Source: Cellvibrionaceae bacterium (GTDB taxonomy: Bacteria; Pseudomonadota; Gammaproteobacteria; Pseudomonadales; Cellvibrionaceae). From it: a stretch of DNA of 6,257 nucleotides. The stretch is taken from positions 1 through 6,257 of the forward strand of contig JAGKXA010000239.1 of the NCBI GenBank assembly GCA_021151615.1, read 5' to 3'. This document shows, piece by piece, positions 1 to 6,257 of the stretch (within the stretch, counting starts at the first letter, position 1; the number at the start of each line of letters is the position of its first letter). The notes beneath the pieces were generated by a model. That model did no database searches, was not told the DNA's origin, and saw only the letters and a program-made list of their open reading frames with translations. The position numbers and the translations under genes are program-made.

Positions 1-1
1 C

Positions 2-211
2 ATTGATGATTTAATTGATGGCATTCAGGCTAATGGTTTTAAAGAACTTCCCATAACCGCACAACACTCAAAGCAATCGGCACAGTTACCTGATTTTCAT
101 CGCGACCCTTTTGATCGAATGCTGGTTGCACAAACGCTATGCGAACCCTTGCGATTATTAACGGCGGATGAGCAAATTGTGAAATATTCCGAGCTTGTTG
201 ATCTCGTTTAG
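2..211 (+). CDS. PIN-domain toxin (VapC-type ribonuclease), C-terminal part only
   Basis: This open frame enters from the left edge and ends at TAG 209-211, giving 69 C-terminal residues. It shows the family tail: a motif LPITAQH (residues 16-22), then LPDFHRDPFDRMLVAQ (29-44) and LLTADEQI (52-59). The acidic residues Asp35, Asp38 and Asp56 lie where PIN nucleases carry conserved acids; the first catalytic Asp would be in the missing N-terminal half. Known role of the family: Mg-dependent RNases, usually the toxin of a type II toxin-antitoxin pair with a small antitoxin gene just upstream. That upstream region is outside the window, so pairing and activity are inference. The gene runs convergently to galM, with 60 bases between the stop codons, and shares no obvious function with the sugar genes. 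A full-length protein would be about 125-135 residues, so roughly half is visible. The family assignment is fairly sure; the toxin role is not proven. Confidence 0.8.
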   Translation: MDDLIDGIQANGFKELPITAQHSKQSAQLPDFHRDPFDRMLVAQTLCEPLRLLTADEQIVKYSELVDLV

Positions 212-217
212 ATCGCC

Positions 218-250
218 AAAAAAACGCCCCGAACTTTTCAGTACAGGGCG
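218..250 (-). terminator. Intrinsic terminator of galM
   Basis: Read on the minus strand, a hairpin occupies 250-225. It has five outer pairs (CGCCC with GGGCG), a T-G wobble, a G-C pair, one mismatch and three more pairs around an AAAA-containing loop. Seven T residues follow at once (A run at 218-224 on the plus strand). It starts 22 bases past the galM stop. On the plus strand the hairpin has no good T run behind it, so it would stop transcripts of the convergent PIN gene only weakly. Confidence 0.85.
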
Positions 251-271
251 CTCTGTTTCGCATAACAAAAA

Positions 272-1339
272 TCACTTCACCAACAATTTAAAAATCGTTC
301 GCGTTTTATATTCCTCACCCGGCCTTAACACAATCGATGGAAACTGCGGCTGATTAATTGAATCAGGCGCGTGTTGAGGCTCCAAACAAAAGCCGGTGCG
401 TTTTTGATAAGTGATGCCTTTACCCGTTAAGCTGCCATCTAAAAAATTTCCGGAATAAAATTGCACTCCGGGCTCTTCGGTGAATACCTCCAATACGCGA
501 CCGGAAGTTGATTCTTCTACGCGGGCAGCCAGAGTCATTTCTTTGTAGTTAGCTTGATTAATTAAAAAGTTATGATCGTAACCGAAGCCATTTTTTATTT
601 GTTCATGCTCCGCATGAATGCGGCTACCGATTAATTGCGGAGAGCGAAAATCAAACGGTGTGCCGGCCACTGGCATAGGCTCGCCCACCGGGATTTGCGC
701 ATCGTTAACCGCGTTAATGTGATCGGCAAAGATTTGCATCTGGTGGTTAAGAATATCGCCGCCTTTATTAATTCCCGCGAGATTAAAGTAAGTGTGCTGG
801 GTTAAATTAACCGGTGTCGCTTTATCGGTAGTCGCAAAATAGTCCACCACTATTTCATCGTCATGAGTGAATAAATAAGTGACGGTAACACTCAAGTTAC
901 CCGGAAAACCCTGGTCGCCGTCTTCACTCAATAATTTCAATACCACACCTGGCCCCTGAGCATTTTCAAAGGCCTCAGCGGCCCAGACTTTTTTATCAAA
1001 GCCTATTGGGCCACCGTGCAAATTATTGCTGCCATTGTTTGCTGTTAACGAATAACTTTCATCGTCCAGTGTGAATGTGGCGTTAGCGATGCGATTGCCC
1101 ACGCGGCCAATAAGTGCACCGAAATAAGGGCCTACTTCCAAATAGGGTTCAAGCTTGTCGAAACCTAATACCACATCATCGAGCTGACCATTTTTATCAC
1201 GCACATGCAGTTCGGTAATGATGCCGCCGAGGTTAATTATTTTGGCGATGCAGCCATTGTTATTGGTCAGGGTAAATTCAGTTACTGCTTCTCCAGCAGG
1301 TGTAATACCAAAAATTCGCTGGGTAATTGCCGTGGTCAT
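272..1339 (-). CDS. galM: Aldose 1-epimerase (galactose mutarotase)
   Basis: It encodes 355 residues, the usual family length. It interconverts the alpha and beta anomers of free aldoses such as galactose and glucose; some members also accept L-arabinose. The signature stretches are all present: GRVGNRIA (78-85), NNLHGG (105-110) with His108, LTQHTYFNLAG (179-189) with the catalytic acid His182, GYDHNF (253-258), QFYSGNFLDG (293-302), and CLEPQHAPDSIN (318-329) with Glu320 as the catalytic base. There is no signal peptide, so it acts in the cytoplasm. The frame stays open 43 codons further upstream. I place the start at ATG 1337-1339 because GAGAG lies nine bases before it, the family homology begins there, and the extra codons run through relic DNA. 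The gene follows the arabinosidase in the same orientation after 234 bases with no visible terminator between them, and ends in a strong terminator. This suggests it processes sugar released by that enzyme, which is inference. Confidence 0.95.
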   Translation of the reverse strand: MTTAITQRIFGITPAGEAVTEFTLTNNNGCIAKIINLGGIITELHVRDKNGQLDDVVLGFDKLEPYLEVGPYFGALIGRVGNRIANATFTLDDESYSLTANNGSNNLHGGPIGFDKKVWAAEAFENAQGPGVVLKLLSEDGDQGFPGNLSVTVTYLFTHDDEIVVDYFATTDKATPVNLTQHTYFNLAGINKGGDILNHQMQIFADHINAVNDAQIPVGEPMPVAGTPFDFRSPQLIGSRIHAEHEQIKNGFGYDHNFLINQANYKEMTLAARVEESTSGRVLEVFTEEPGVQFYSGNFLDGSLTGKGITYQKRTGFCLEPQHAPDSINQPQFPSIVLRPGEEYKTRTIFKLLVK

Positions 1340-1360
1340 GCGCAGTTTCTCTCTATTGTC

Positions 1361-1374
1361 TAGTGTGTTCACTA
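1361..1374. promoter_or_regulatory. Small inverted repeat just upstream of galM
   Basis: Perfect five-base arms TAGTG and CACTA are separated by TGTT, 22 to 35 bases before the galM start codon. The surrounding DNA (1340-1420) is AT-rich. The repeat could be an operator half-site pair or a small mRNA hairpin near the ribosome binding site. I found no convincing -35/-10 pair here, so a separate galM promoter is not supported. A repeat this short can occur by chance. Confidence 0.2.
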
Positions 1375-1414
1375 ATACTAATAATTTATGTTTGATCTGG
1401 TTTTTAATCGGTTT

Positions 1415-1574
1415 TTTTGCCCGAAATCCGTAACCCGCTCGCTCGTCAATTCCAGGCGACGAATTCAAGTATGGCAGTTGGATTTGGTAAGCAGATGCCC
1501 TGCAAGGCTAAATAGTCGCGCGCATGATATACCATAATGTCGGTTTGACCATCCCCAGAGTTAAACGTGCTGCC
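1415..1574 (-). pseudogene. Relic of the 3' end of a GH43-family glycosidase gene
   Basis: The gap between the arabinosidase stop and galM translates, on the minus strand from 1574, to GSTFNSGDGQTDIMVYHARDY followed by LALQGICLP. The core DGQTDIMVYHARDY matches the C-terminal motif (DGKTD-(I/L)-YHARDY) of GH43 alpha-L-arabinofuranosidases and beta-xylosidases. The family usually continues with an N-R-H-T-R segment and then D-F-G. That continuation is visible only after a shift to the next frame near 1485: NCHT, a TGA stop at 1465-1467, IRRLEL, and then TDFGQ ending near 1417. CGC to TGC and CGA to TGA changes would account for the Cys and the stop. About 50 codons survive, against 300 or more in a full gene. 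There is no start codon and no catalytic domain, so it is non-functional. The GH43 assignment rests on motif memory, not on an alignment. Confidence 0.6.
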
Positions 1575-3952
1575 TAATCTCTCATCAACCTCACGCCATA
1601 AATACCGCCCGTCATTGAGCCGGGGACTGCGACAAATTTTATGCGCAGTTTGCCCTTGGATTGTTTAATCAGTTGCGTAGGAATTGCATAGGAATCAGTG
1701 AAAAACTCATCCGCTTTACCTGTTAGTGTAATTTCTGCAATTAACTCATCGTTGAGATAAATAGCAAAGTTTCTGCCTGAATCAACACCCGCATAAGTGA
1801 TCTGTATAAACGTTGCTTCCTGCTTTTTATCGTTTAATTCATAACTAAACCACGCGCGAGTCTGACGCCAATGGCGCCCCTTGTACAACCCGGTCTCACT
1901 TTGTTCGCCCCTATAAATATGATCCGACTCCGGCTGCTGTTCTCCAGGTGTTACCTGGTCAATTGTTTTCGCCTGCAGTTCAATACGAGCCTTTTCATGG
2001 TCAGCCACGCTAGAACGTGCATTTTCCAGGTCGACAGCGGAGGCATAGGGCCAATAAAGGGTATAGCGGGATTCATGCAACCGGAAAAAGGGAATCAACT
2101 CCACATGAGTCATCCGCATTCCATTGATTAGACCCGATGCATCGAATGTTAGCGGCTTGCCGGCAACGGGTTTTAATTTATGGATAAACTCCTGCGTGTT
2201 ACCTAATAAAAACGGCGCTGCTTCCAGAGGGCACATCTGGCCATGAGCGATATGCCCCATGCGCGAATCATCAGAAAAATAATCCAAGGCCTCATTGGCA
2301 AATGGTCTTGTTTTGGCAGCCAGAACTATGGGGCCATGTAACACGGCATAGTAATTTGCGCCGCCGGGCATTTTTTCCAGGCGTGTTTGCATGGGCAAAT
2401 TAAGTTCTACCTGATCACCCTTTTTCCAGCGGCGTTCCAAGACAATATATGCTGCTGGATTCTGTTGCAGAGGTTGCAACTCACCATTTATGCGCACTTG
2501 CAAGGTACCCGCCGTTACCCAGGAGGGATAGCGCAAGTTCAGTGCAAAATGTGCCGCTTTGCCAATGTGGATACGCACCGTTTCCTCGTCGGGAAATCGT
2601 GTACTTTGGGTAAGTGCTATGCCTTTTTTCTTCCACGTCATGGTCGAAGGGATAAACAGGTTCACATACACAGCGGGCACTTTGCCAGCGGCATCACGTG
2701 CGTAAATAAACTTACCGTATTTAGCCTGGCTTTCCAAACCTGATCCCACGCAACACCACAGACCTTTATCCACCTGCGAATAAACCCGGTAGTGATTAGG
2801 GCGCATGGGTGTGAAATAAACGAATCCACCGGTGGTTGGGTTTTGTGAGGATAAAATATGATTGTAGAGCGCTCGCTCGTAGTAATCCGCATATTTTGCT
2901 TTTGAATTGGCTGCCGATGACAAATACAGCAACTCCGTCAACTTCAGCATATTGTATGTGTTACACGTTTCTGGCCCCTCAACCTCATTCACCATGGGTG
3001 AAAAGTCATTCAGGTCGTGGAAGTGCTCTTTTACGCTATTGCCACCGATGGCCACTGTACGTTTATCAACGACCGTTTGCCAAAAAAATTCAGCGGCCCC
3101 ATCCCATTCAAAATTATGCGTTGCATCAGCGTAGCGTTTAAAACCGATAATTTTGGGAATCTGGGTGTTGGCGTGCAAGCCGGTTAGTTGATCAGTTTGT
3201 TGTGCCAATGGTTGCAATATGGCTTGATGGGAAAATGCTTCTGCCAGTTGCAGGTATTTTTTATCGCCGGTAATGTCTGCGACATCGACAAAGATCTCAT
3301 TCATACCACCATGCTCAGTGCGCAGCATTGCCTGCATTTGCTCAGCAGATAAGTGTTTGGTTAGTGCAATGGTCCAGTCCGACAATTTAACCAACATTTT
3401 TTTTGCGTCTTTGCTGTCGGCATAGCGATAGGCATCGCGCAAACCTGCATAGACCTTATGCAAGTTATACCAGGGAACCCAGCGTCCGTTGGTAGAAAAG
3501 TTATCCGCACGAATATTGCCCGCCGCAATTTCATCCCACATTTTTTTGCTCTCGGGAATACCGCCGATATAACCACTGCCCAATTTTTCCTGGCATTTTT
3601 TTAATTCTGCGATTACATACTGCAACCGTTTTAATACGGCCTTATCACGTGTAGACGCATAGGTTAATGCGAGTGCTGAGACATAGTGCCCGCCCATATG
3701 CCCATCTAACCCGGTGGACTCCCAGTTGCCGTAGGTTTCGTTAAAGGGCAACCCCGCCTCACGGCGAAAAGGTGCCAGTAATTTTTCAGTGTCCAGATCC
3801 ATTAAATATTTTTTGTTGGTGTTTTGCGCGTGTAAAAATGGGCCATCCAATAACTGCACTTCGTGCAAAGGTGTCAGTTCCAAGGCAAACACCGGGGTAA
3901 GAATAAGGCTAACCCCGAGCATCAATGCGCACAGCGATTTAATGACCTTCAT
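1574..3952 (-). CDS. Secreted beta-L-arabinofuranosidase, GH127/GH146 type
   Basis: This 792-residue protein starts with a Sec signal peptide (Lys2 and Lys5, a hydrophobic core, likely cleavage after VFA at residue 23), so it is probably periplasmic or exported. The catalytic (alpha/alpha) barrel spans about residues 35-415. It carries W-V-P-W-Y-N-L-H-K (158-166), TEHGGMNEI (212-220), IGGNSVKEHF (302-311), GPETCNTYNMLKLTE (326-340) and LWCCVGSG (398-405). By comparison with GH127, Glu309 should be the acid/base and Cys400 or Cys401 the nucleophile, with Glu328, Cys330 and the Cys400-Cys401 pair holding zinc. About 420-790 forms beta-sandwich domains, including a DUF4986-like segment (near 540-640) and a C-terminal jelly-roll-like domain ending GSMTGGIYGVRL. 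The family removes beta-linked L-arabinofuranose from plant glycans or glycoproteins; the exact linkage cannot be read here. The ATG at 3950-3952 was preferred to one ten codons upstream because it fits the signal peptide and has GGGG five bases before it. Confidence 0.9.
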   Translation of the reverse strand: MKVIKSLCALMLGVSLILTPVFALELTPLHEVQLLDGPFLHAQNTNKKYLMDLDTEKLLAPFRREAGLPFNETYGNWESTGLDGHMGGHYVSALALTYASTRDKAVLKRLQYVIAELKKCQEKLGSGYIGGIPESKKMWDEIAAGNIRADNFSTNGRWVPWYNLHKVYAGLRDAYRYADSKDAKKMLVKLSDWTIALTKHLSAEQMQAMLRTEHGGMNEIFVDVADITGDKKYLQLAEAFSHQAILQPLAQQTDQLTGLHANTQIPKIIGFKRYADATHNFEWDGAAEFFWQTVVDKRTVAIGGNSVKEHFHDLNDFSPMVNEVEGPETCNTYNMLKLTELLYLSSAANSKAKYADYYERALYNHILSSQNPTTGGFVYFTPMRPNHYRVYSQVDKGLWCCVGSGLESQAKYGKFIYARDAAGKVPAVYVNLFIPSTMTWKKKGIALTQSTRFPDEETVRIHIGKAAHFALNLRYPSWVTAGTLQVRINGELQPLQQNPAAYIVLERRWKKGDQVELNLPMQTRLEKMPGGANYYAVLHGPIVLAAKTRPFANEALDYFSDDSRMGHIAHGQMCPLEAAPFLLGNTQEFIHKLKPVAGKPLTFDASGLINGMRMTHVELIPFFRLHESRYTLYWPYASAVDLENARSSVADHEKARIELQAKTIDQVTPGEQQPESDHIYRGEQSETGLYKGRHWRQTRAWFSYELNDKKQEATFIQITYAGVDSGRNFAIYLNDELIAEITLTGKADEFFTDSYAIPTQLIKQSKGKLRIKFVAVPGSMTGGIYGVRLMRD

Positions 3953-3960
3953 AAAAACCC

Positions 3961-3999
3961 CGGAAAATATTATAAGGAGCATGAAAAAAACTGATTCAG
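3961..3999 (-). promoter_or_regulatory. Candidate promoter of the arabinosidase gene
   Basis: On the minus strand a perfect TATAAT (-10) lies at 3974-3969. Transcription would start near 3962, leaving a leader of only about ten bases that includes the weak GGGG ribosome site. The -35 side is poor: the best match, CTGAAT at 3999-3994, agrees with TTGACA at three positions and sits 19 bases away. This may mean activator dependence, or that the true start is elsewhere. The TATAAT overlaps the rejected upstream start codon region, which supports the shorter protein. Confidence 0.35.
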
Positions 4000-4023
4000 T
4001 AGGGAATCACTGATAACAGAATC
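3992..4023. promoter_or_regulatory. Possible operator repeats upstream of the arabinosidase
   Basis: Arms TGATTC (3992-3997) and GAATCA (4004-4009) form a perfect inverted repeat with a six-base spacer. A further GAATC lies at 4019-4023, fifteen bases after the previous one. The cluster overlaps and extends upstream of the presumed -35 region, the usual place for an activator or repressor of an inducible glycosidase gene. No regulator gene is visible in the window and I cannot assign the site to a family. Confidence 0.25.
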
Positions 4024-4079
4024 GATTTTTCAAACATATCCTGCTTGCGCGCATTAGCGGGTTGTAATTACATTTATTC

Positions 4080-4123
4080 AAAAAAAAAGCAGCATCACTT
4101 ATCGTAAATGCCGCTTCTTTTTC
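4080..4123 (-). terminator. Terminator downstream of the HAD phosphatase, usable in both directions
   Basis: A nine-pair stem joins AAGCAGCAT (4087-4095) with ATGCCGCTT (4108-4116), with one G-T type wobble and a 12-base loop. On the minus strand it runs straight into a T run (nine A on the plus strand, 4080-4088), which suits termination of the esterase-phosphatase transcript about 65 bases past the phosphatase stop. On the plus strand it is followed by CTTTTTCT, so it could also stop antisense transcription. It separates that block from the arabinosidase promoter. Confidence 0.75.
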
Positions 4124-4182
4124 TCCCCCGCCGTGCAATTCACCCGACAGCAAAGCCAGTTCTTGCTTTTTGACAAGGATTT

Positions 4183-4782
4183 TTACAAAAAGTAATCGTT
4201 CTCCACCGCGTGAACCAGCAACACATCGATTCCCGCCATACCGGCACTGGCTGCCGCTTGCAAACCCAATTTTGAATCTTCAAATACAACACATTGAGTG
4301 GCATCAACACCCAGTAGCTCCGCACAGCGCAAAAAAGTATCCGGTGCCGGCTTGGGGTTTTGCACCTGATCGGCACCTACCACTACTTGAATGTATTTAT
4401 CCAAACCACACAACCCCAGAATCGTGTTGGCTTCTTGCGTATAAGCACCAGTGCCAATCGCCATGGGCTTTTTGCCGTGGTAGCGCTGGGCTACTTCGAT
4501 CAAGGCCGTTGGCTTTACATACTTGTGCATATTGTGGTGCACAACCTGTTCTTTGAAATCATTCATTTCATCAAGGCTGGCGTTTACCTTGAGATTGAAT
4601 TTTTCCAAGAGTATTTCAATGGTTCCCTTGGTGGGCACTCCCGCCAGTGATCGCATTAGCGGGCGATCGATAGGAATACCGTATTTATTGAGCATTTCCG
4701 TCCAGGCAAATTCGTGCAATTGCCCGCTATCCACCAGGGTGCCATCCATATCAAAAATCAGTGCTGCGTATTGGTCGTACAT
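4183..4782 (-). CDS. HAD-superfamily phosphatase, YqaB / beta-phosphoglucomutase-like
   Basis: This 199-residue cytoplasmic protein has the four HAD motifs: DMDGT (11-15) with nucleophile Asp11 and acid/base Asp13, GTG (110-112) with Thr111, NPKPAPD (142-148) with Lys144, and FEDS (167-170) with Glu168 and Asp169. A helical cap (about 18-90) follows motif I, as in subfamily IA. The whole sequence resembles E. coli YqaB (fructose-1-phosphate phosphatase, 188 residues), notably MAIGTGAYTQ, KPAPDTF and QCVVFED, with an extra tail HAVENDYFL. Related beta-phosphoglucomutases share the fold, so mutase activity is not excluded, but the YqaB likeness favours phosphatase activity on a small sugar phosphate. 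The start ATG at 4780-4782 has GAG six bases upstream. It lies 79 bases after the esterase in the same direction and probably shares its transcript. Its stop codon falls in a seven-pair AT-rich inverted repeat (4166-4192) with no T run. The link to the esterase is not obvious. Confidence 0.88.
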   Translation of the reverse strand: MYDQYAALIFDMDGTLVDSGQLHEFAWTEMLNKYGIPIDRPLMRSLAGVPTKGTIEILLEKFNLKVNASLDEMNDFKEQVVHHNMHKYVKPTALIEVAQRYHGKKPMAIGTGAYTQEANTILGLCGLDKYIQVVVGADQVQNPKPAPDTFLRCAELLGVDATQCVVFEDSKLGLQAAASAGMAGIDVLLVHAVENDYFL

Positions 4783-4861
4783 CTTTTGCTCGCAAGTGTT
4801 GTGATTAATAGGCCGTTAAGGCGGAAATTAGAACACAAACTGATTGCGAGTTCGAACCCAA

Positions 4862-6257
4862 TCACTCGCCAGCAAATTTACAGGAAAAGTTTTCGGCCCT
4901 TTCTGAATCGCCCTTACCTGTGTAGTGGGCATAACTCGGGTAAGGACAGAGTGGGCGGCTGCGATTGGGAAATGCCTGGCCGGTCACTGCAATTTGCGCA
5001 GGGGCCTTATTTTGCTCAACCCAATTCACGATCGGATCAATCATGTCGAAATGATCGAGCGCTGCCACTCCGCCACCGCAATGGCCCATACCGGGAACTA
5101 AAAATAACCGACTCCATTGACTGACTTTTTCCTTGCCGCCGTTATCACTGACCATTTGATCGTAATAGCGCGCGGTTTCTTGTGCAGAAAACCAGGGATC
5201 GCTAACGCCGTGGTAAAAAATCAATTTGCCACCGTTGTTAGAAAAGGTGTTCAACTGCGTCCAATAAGCTGAGTCACCCACAAATGCTGCAGGCGTAGAC
5301 GCGGCCATTGCCGCTTGATCAACATTCATTTCGGTACTGGTAATTTTTCCCACAATCGGGTGGAAGCCGGGGTTTAATAATCCGGGAATGCCTTGGGTTT
5401 CGGTAATGCCGGTATCAAACCAAAAACCGGGATACACCTGCACGCCGAGCGAATTTATCGGCCCGGCAAACCCAACTTTAATCGCGTTGGCTTTGGCGGG
5501 GCTGATACAGTTCCGGGTTTTTGATGCACTGCAAGCGACTGACATAGGATCAAAATTACAGCCGCGCACATTGGCAATCATTTTGTCGGCAACGCCATCC
5601 AATGCATCGCATTGTTTTAATAATCCTTCCATCACAATGGTTTTGTCTTCGGCACTCAATGCTTTTGCCATGTCGGGATGTCCCTGCTCGTCTTTTGGAG
5701 CAACCTTGGCAAGTGAGGTCATTACCCATTTATCAGCGAGATTGGAAAAGCTGGTGCGCATCGCCGGAGCGCCGGCCACAATACCGTCAAATAAACGCGG
5801 GTAGCGCTGCGACATAATCATGGCTTCACGCCCACCGGTTGAGCATCCGAGATAATAGGAATGATCAATCGCCCTGCCGTAATACTGCGCAACAATTTGT
5901 TTGGATGCGACAGCAACTTTACCAATCGCCTGATACAAAAAATTCAGCGTTGCTTCCTGATCGCTAAAAAAACTCGCGTCGAATCCGTGTGCACCCTGAT
6001 GCCCTGTGTCAGTGGTAACTACCGCAAAACCACGCTGCAACCCGGTCATATCACCGGCTGCATTACTGCCTAGAGGAGTAGCGACAGAACCATTCAGGCC
6101 ACCGCCACCTTGCATCATAAAACGACCATTCCATTTTTCAGGCATGGCAATCGCAAAACCAATCGCGTAAGGCTTACCCCCTTCGCCAATTCGTTCGTCA
6201 ATCACGCCATCTACACGGCAATAACTCGCCAGCGTTCCTGCATAAGGGCGTTGATAG
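4862..6257 (-). CDS. Tannase / feruloyl esterase family protein, N-terminus outside the window
   Basis: The frame is open to the right edge: 464 residues are visible and the beginning is missing. An internal GTG at 6203-6205 is not the start, because the codons before it read ASYCRVDG, a conserved part of the family. Visible features in window numbering are WNGRFMMQGGGGLNG (42-56), GCSTGGREA (137-145) with Cys138 and nucleophile Ser139, a calcium-site-like CDALDGVADK (216-225), SDPWFS (352-357) with Asp353, and GMGHCGGG (389-396) with His392-Cys393. This is the CS-D-HC arrangement of the family, in which the two cysteines form a disulfide beside the catalytic triad. Members hydrolyse esters of gallic, ferulic, p-coumaric or related acids and are normally exported; the signal peptide would be in the missing part. 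Family length of about 520-560 implies some 60-90 residues are absent. The substrate cannot be told from sequence, since other aromatic-ester hydrolases share the fold. Confidence 0.9.
   Translation of the reverse strand, partial: YQRPYAGTLASYCRVDGVIDERIGEGGKPYAIGFAIAMPEKWNGRFMMQGGGGLNGSVATPLGSNAAGDMTGLQRGFAVVTTDTGHQGAHGFDASFFSDQEATLNFLYQAIGKVAVASKQIVAQYYGRAIDHSYYLGCSTGGREAMIMSQRYPRLFDGIVAGAPAMRTSFSNLADKWVMTSLAKVAPKDEQGHPDMAKALSAEDKTIVMEGLLKQCDALDGVADKMIANVRGCNFDPMSVACSASKTRNCISPAKANAIKVGFAGPINSLGVQVYPGFWFDTGITETQGIPGLLNPGFHPIVGKITSTEMNVDQAAMAASTPAAFVGDSAYWTQLNTFSNNGGKLIFYHGVSDPWFSAQETARYYDQMVSDNGGKEKVSQWSRLFLVPGMGHCGGGVAALDHFDMIDPIVNWVEQNKAPAQIAVTGQAFPNRSRPLCPYPSYAHYTGKGDSERAENFSCKFAGE

Noticed and set aside
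1444..1449. TTGACG as the -35 box of a galM promoter
   Set aside because: No -10-like hexamer lies 16-18 bases downstream, and the bases are explained as part of the GH43 relic.
1340..1468. 43-codon N-terminal extension of galM
   Set aside because: GalM homology begins at the ATG at 1337-1339, which has its own ribosome site; the extra codons run through the GH43 relic in another frame and resemble no epimerase sequence.
3953..3982. Start of the arabinosidase ten codons further upstream
   Set aside because: It lacks a ribosome site and puts a hydrophobic stretch before the lysine-containing start of the signal peptide. It also overlaps the likely -10 box.
4166..4192. Terminator at the phosphatase stop codon (CTTTTTG/CAAAAAG arms)
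   Set aside because: The stem is almost all A-T pairs with a 13-base loop and no T run after it; the stronger hairpin at 4080-4123 is the better terminator.
4841..4870. tRNA 3' end suggested by GTTCGAACCC
   Set aside because: The flanking bases do not form a T-arm stem on either strand, and no acceptor or anticodon arm is present.
5388..5804. 138-codon plus-strand frame inside the esterase, and similar frames at 2387-2743, 4170-4556 and 4714-5124
   Set aside because: They are antisense to well-supported genes, show no family motifs and have no ribosome sites; they are by-products of the real coding frames.
6203..6205. GTG as the start of the esterase
   Set aside because: The frame stays open to the window edge and the codons before the GTG encode conserved family sequence, so the gene is cut by the window rather than starting here.

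Overview
The window looks like chromosomal DNA of a plant-polysaccharide-degrading Gammaproteobacterium. The protein content and style suggest a Cellvibrio-like organism, but no marker gene settles this. It holds four genes on the minus strand, a convergent gene tail at the left edge, and an apparently undescribed gene relic.

Left edge (2-211, plus strand): the last 69 codons of a PIN-domain, VapC-type ribonuclease toxin. It faces galM and is separated from it by a strong intrinsic terminator (218-250) that serves galM.

Arabinose block (272-3952, minus strand): a secreted GH127/GH146-type beta-L-arabinofuranosidase (1574-3952) is followed 234 bases later by galM, an aldose 1-epimerase (272-1339). 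The gap holds what reads as the decayed 3' end of a GH43 arabinofuranosidase/xylosidase gene (about 1415-1574). It keeps a recognisable family C-terminal motif but needs a frameshift and carries an in-frame stop. I see no terminator between the two genes, so they may be one transcription unit. It would start at a TATAAT-containing promoter near 3970 and end at 218-250. The likely logic is release of L-arabinose outside the cytoplasm, then anomer interconversion inside it.

Second block (4183-6257, minus strand): a tannase/feruloyl-esterase family protein whose N-terminus lies outside the window (4862-6257), then, 78 bases downstream, a YqaB-like HAD sugar-phosphate phosphatase (4183-4782). A two-way terminator (4080-4123) closes this block and insulates the arabinosidase promoter. 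The esterase would remove ester-linked phenolic acids that decorate the same kinds of plant polymer.

No tRNA, rRNA, CRISPR array, insertion sequence or integration site was seen. The most notable observation is the GH43 relic between the arabinosidase and galM.
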